Assembly (NCBI GenBank): GCA_029262935.1
Contig: JAJCYK010000452.1
Location: 1 to 7,057 of the forward strand
Direction: 5' to 3'
Length of the DNA stretch: 7,057 bases
Source of the DNA: Cytophagales bacterium
GTDB taxonomy: Bacteria > Bacteroidota > Bacteroidia > Cytophagales > Cyclobacteriaceae
The notes under the pieces were generated by a model that was not told the origin of the DNA, did not search any database, and saw nothing but the letters and a program-made list of their open reading frames with translations. This document shows positions 5,840 to 7,057 of the stretch, in pieces; the first letter of the stretch is position 1, and every line of letters starts with the position of its first letter. A program made the translations under genes and the position numbers.

Positions 5840-6268
5840 TTATGTATTTGCTACAGTGATGGCCTTCAGTTGCTCCATCATACTCAAGGTGTCCCAAACC
5901 ACTTGCTGATCGGTTATTTTTCCGGCTTGTAACCTCATAATGCTAATGCCGTTGATACTTATTCTCCTGCCCGTAGGTTGTACACCCATCAATGGGCCTT
6001 GGTGCGTGCCTTTAAAAACAAAGCGTACTACAATTTGATTATTCTCACCTAAGATGTCGGCTATCTTTAAATTACAGTCCGGGAAGGCATCTACATAGGC
6101 GTGGTAGATTTTACTATATCCCTCTGGACCATACAGCATACCGCCAGGAGTGCTGGTGGCAAAATCTTCAGAGAAATACGTTTCAATCAGCTGAGGCTGC
6201 TTTAAGTTCCAAACCTCCTCAACCAGCCGTTCAACCACGGCTTTGTTTTGAATTATTATGGGGTTCAT
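5840..6268 (-). CDS. SnoaL-like (NTF2-fold) ester cyclase family protein, 142 aa
   Basis: This small alpha+beta barrel protein belongs to the SnoaL-like / ester cyclase group, part of the NTF2 superfamily. The order of motifs fits: an N-terminal helix (NKAVVERLVEEVWN), YGPEGYSKIYHAYVDAFPDCNLKI (residues 46-69), then VRFVFKGTHQGPLMGVQPTGRRISINGISIMRLQAGKI (81-118) and VVWDTLSMMEQL. Members include polyketide cyclases, but most bacterial ones are uncharacterised and no polyketide genes are nearby, so no substrate can be given. I chose ATG 6268 (MNPIIIQNK) over the first in-frame ATG at 6340. It gives the usual family length, and the extra 24 codons would run through a promoter-like site and have no domain character. 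It converges on the GNAT gene with three bases between stop codons and no visible terminator. Confidence 0.85.
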   Translation of the reverse strand: MNPIIIQNKAVVERLVEEVWNLKQPQLIETYFSEDFATSTPGGMLYGPEGYSKIYHAYVDAFPDCNLKIADILGENNQIVVRFVFKGTHQGPLMGVQPTGRRISINGISIMRLQAGKITDQQVVWDTLSMMEQLKAITVANT

Positions 6269-6325
6269 ATTTAGTTTAGGTAAAAAATGGTTGGACCTAA
6301 AACAGTCCGTACTGAGTCCTTGGAT

Positions 6326-6358
6326 CAAAAAATAGTACAATTTAGCTCAAAATCAAAA
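6326..6358 (-). promoter_or_regulatory. Possible promoter for the SnoaL-like gene
   Basis: On the minus strand TTTTG (6358-6354) is followed after 19 bases by TATTTTTTG (6334-6326), which differs from TAnnTTTG by one extra T. Transcription would start near 6319, about 50 bases before the chosen ATG at 6268. This supports that start over the upstream one. For the divergent lipoprotein gene I found no convincing plus-strand promoter in the rest of the 153-base gap. Confidence 0.3.
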
Positions 6359-6421
6359 TATTCATGATTCTCTGCCACTTGACCGTCTTTATCTCAAAGA
6401 TTTATTCTACTATCTTGCGGT

Positions 6422-7057
6422 ATGGCCCATTCAAGTTCAAAATCAATCTTCTTGGCGATAGCCTTGCTAGTAGGGTGCACAAAACAGGAGGTTCCTCCAC
6501 TTCCTGTTGCTGCTTTAGAACATTTAATTGTCGTACTAGGGGTGGCACAGGATGCAGGGTTTCCTCAAGCCGGATGCGATAAAGATTGTTGCTTGGATGC
6601 TTGGAAAGAACCCCACAATAGAAAAATGGTTAGTTCTTTAGCCGTCTTGGATTTGAAGTCCAACCGTCATTGGATACTTGATGCAACTCCTGATTTCAAA
6701 CATCAATCGCATCTAATTGCCAATAAATGGGGCACCAAACTGGCTGGTATTTTTCTGACACATGCACATATTGGACATTATACTGGTTTAATGCAACTGG
6801 GACGTGAAGTCATGGGTGAGGACAGCATTCCGGTCTATGCCATGCCTCGGATGACAAATTTTCTACAGCAAAATGGTCCTTGGGACCAGTTGGTAGCATT
6901 GGGGAATATTGAGTTAAGATCCCTCAATTCAGATAGTGCTGTGATGGTAAGTGACTCGATATCCATAACTCCGGTACTGGTGCCTCATCGGGACGAGTAT
7001 AGTGAAACCGTGGGATATTACGTACAAGGACCTACACAAAAAGCTTTGTTTATTCCA
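6422..7057 (+). CDS. Lipoprotein with PqqB-like metallo-beta-lactamase fold (cut by window edge)
   Basis: From ATG 6422 the frame stays open for 212 codons to the window end. Residues 1-19 form a lipoprotein signal: a short polar start, IFLAIALL, then the lipobox LVGC with Cys19 as the lipidation site, so the mature protein is probably anchored in a membrane facing the periplasm or outside. The hydrolase domain begins near residue 34 (HLIVVLGVAQDAGFPQAGC). It continues with a Cys cluster C52, C56, C57, then DATPDF (88-93), FLTHAHIGHYTGL (111-123) and VPHRDEYSETVGYYV. The metal motif is HxHxGH, where most relatives have HxHxDH. The sequence resembles proteins often labelled PqqB, but no other PQQ gene is visible and a PQQ role is not supported. 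The C-terminal part lies outside the window. Confidence 0.85.
   Translation, partial: MAHSSSKSIFLAIALLVGCTKQEVPPLPVAALEHLIVVLGVAQDAGFPQAGCDKDCCLDAWKEPHNRKMVSSLAVLDLKSNRHWILDATPDFKHQSHLIANKWGTKLAGIFLTHAHIGHYTGLMQLGREVMGEDSIPVYAMPRMTNFLQQNGPWDQLVALGNIELRSLNSDSAVMVSDSISITPVLVPHRDEYSETVGYYVQGPTQKALFIP

Noticed and set aside
6269..6340. N-terminal extension of the SnoaL-like protein to ATG 6340.
   Set aside because: The extra 24 residues have no family character and overlap a promoter-like site; starting at 6268 gives the usual length.
6379..6408. A sigma-70-like TTGACC with TTATTC at 17-base spacing before the lipoprotein gene.
   Set aside because: The primary sigma factor of Bacteroidota recognises a different consensus, and the match is poor at the -10 box.
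6364..6582. A 72-codon plus-strand frame starting at ATG 6364.
   Set aside because: It overlaps the lipoprotein gene out of frame, has no domain features and is rich in Ser, Cys and Arg as shadow frames often are. The frame from ATG 6422 carries the signal peptide and the hydrolase domain.

Overview
The window comes from a member of the Bacteroidota, most likely the Cytophagales. The grounds are the gene order and protein types (pheA, aminotransferase, DAHP synthase with a C-terminal chorismate mutase), the A-rich translation starts without clear Shine-Dalgarno sites, and promoter-like sequences resembling the Bacteroidota -33 TTTG / -7 TAnnTTTG pattern. Most genes look like ordinary chromosomal metabolism. 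I see no insertion sequence, CRISPR array, tRNA, rRNA or phage gene, and no stretch over 300 bases lacks a gene.

Layout. The left edge (1-250, minus strand) is the start of leuA (2-isopropylmalate synthase). A divergent 159-base gap separates it from a 520-residue, all-helical TPR-like protein of unknown function (410-1972). The central operon, all on the plus strand, begins after this gene. It contains a regulatory leader (about 2035-2212), pheA (prephenate dehydratase, 2217-3104), a class I/II aminotransferase (3049-4224), a DAHP synthase-chorismate mutase fusion (4221-5327) and a GNAT acetyltransferase (5343-5836) whose N-terminus is split by a -1 frameshift. Converging on it, with a 3-base gap, is a SnoaL-like protein (5840-6268, minus). 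Divergent from that, and cut by the right edge, is a lipoprotein with a PqqB-like metallo-beta-lactamase fold (6422 onward).

How it works together. The fusion enzyme commits carbon to the shikimate pathway and converts chorismate to prephenate. PheA turns prephenate into phenylpyruvate, and the aminotransferase can make phenylalanine (and plausibly tyrosine). The main find is the leader. It encodes a 21-residue peptide with six consecutive Phe/Tyr codons (FYFYFF), followed by a perfect 12-bp intrinsic terminator that ends four bases before the pheA start codon. An alternative pairing between the 3' part of the leader ORF and the 5' arm of the terminator would be mutually exclusive with it. 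This has the parts of ribosome-mediated transcription attenuation sensing Phe and Tyr supply.

Two places (3041-3045 and 5373-5376) look as though one base is missing from a short homopolymer. Each distorts a gene end in a way that one added base would repair, which suggests either sequencing error or recent mutation.
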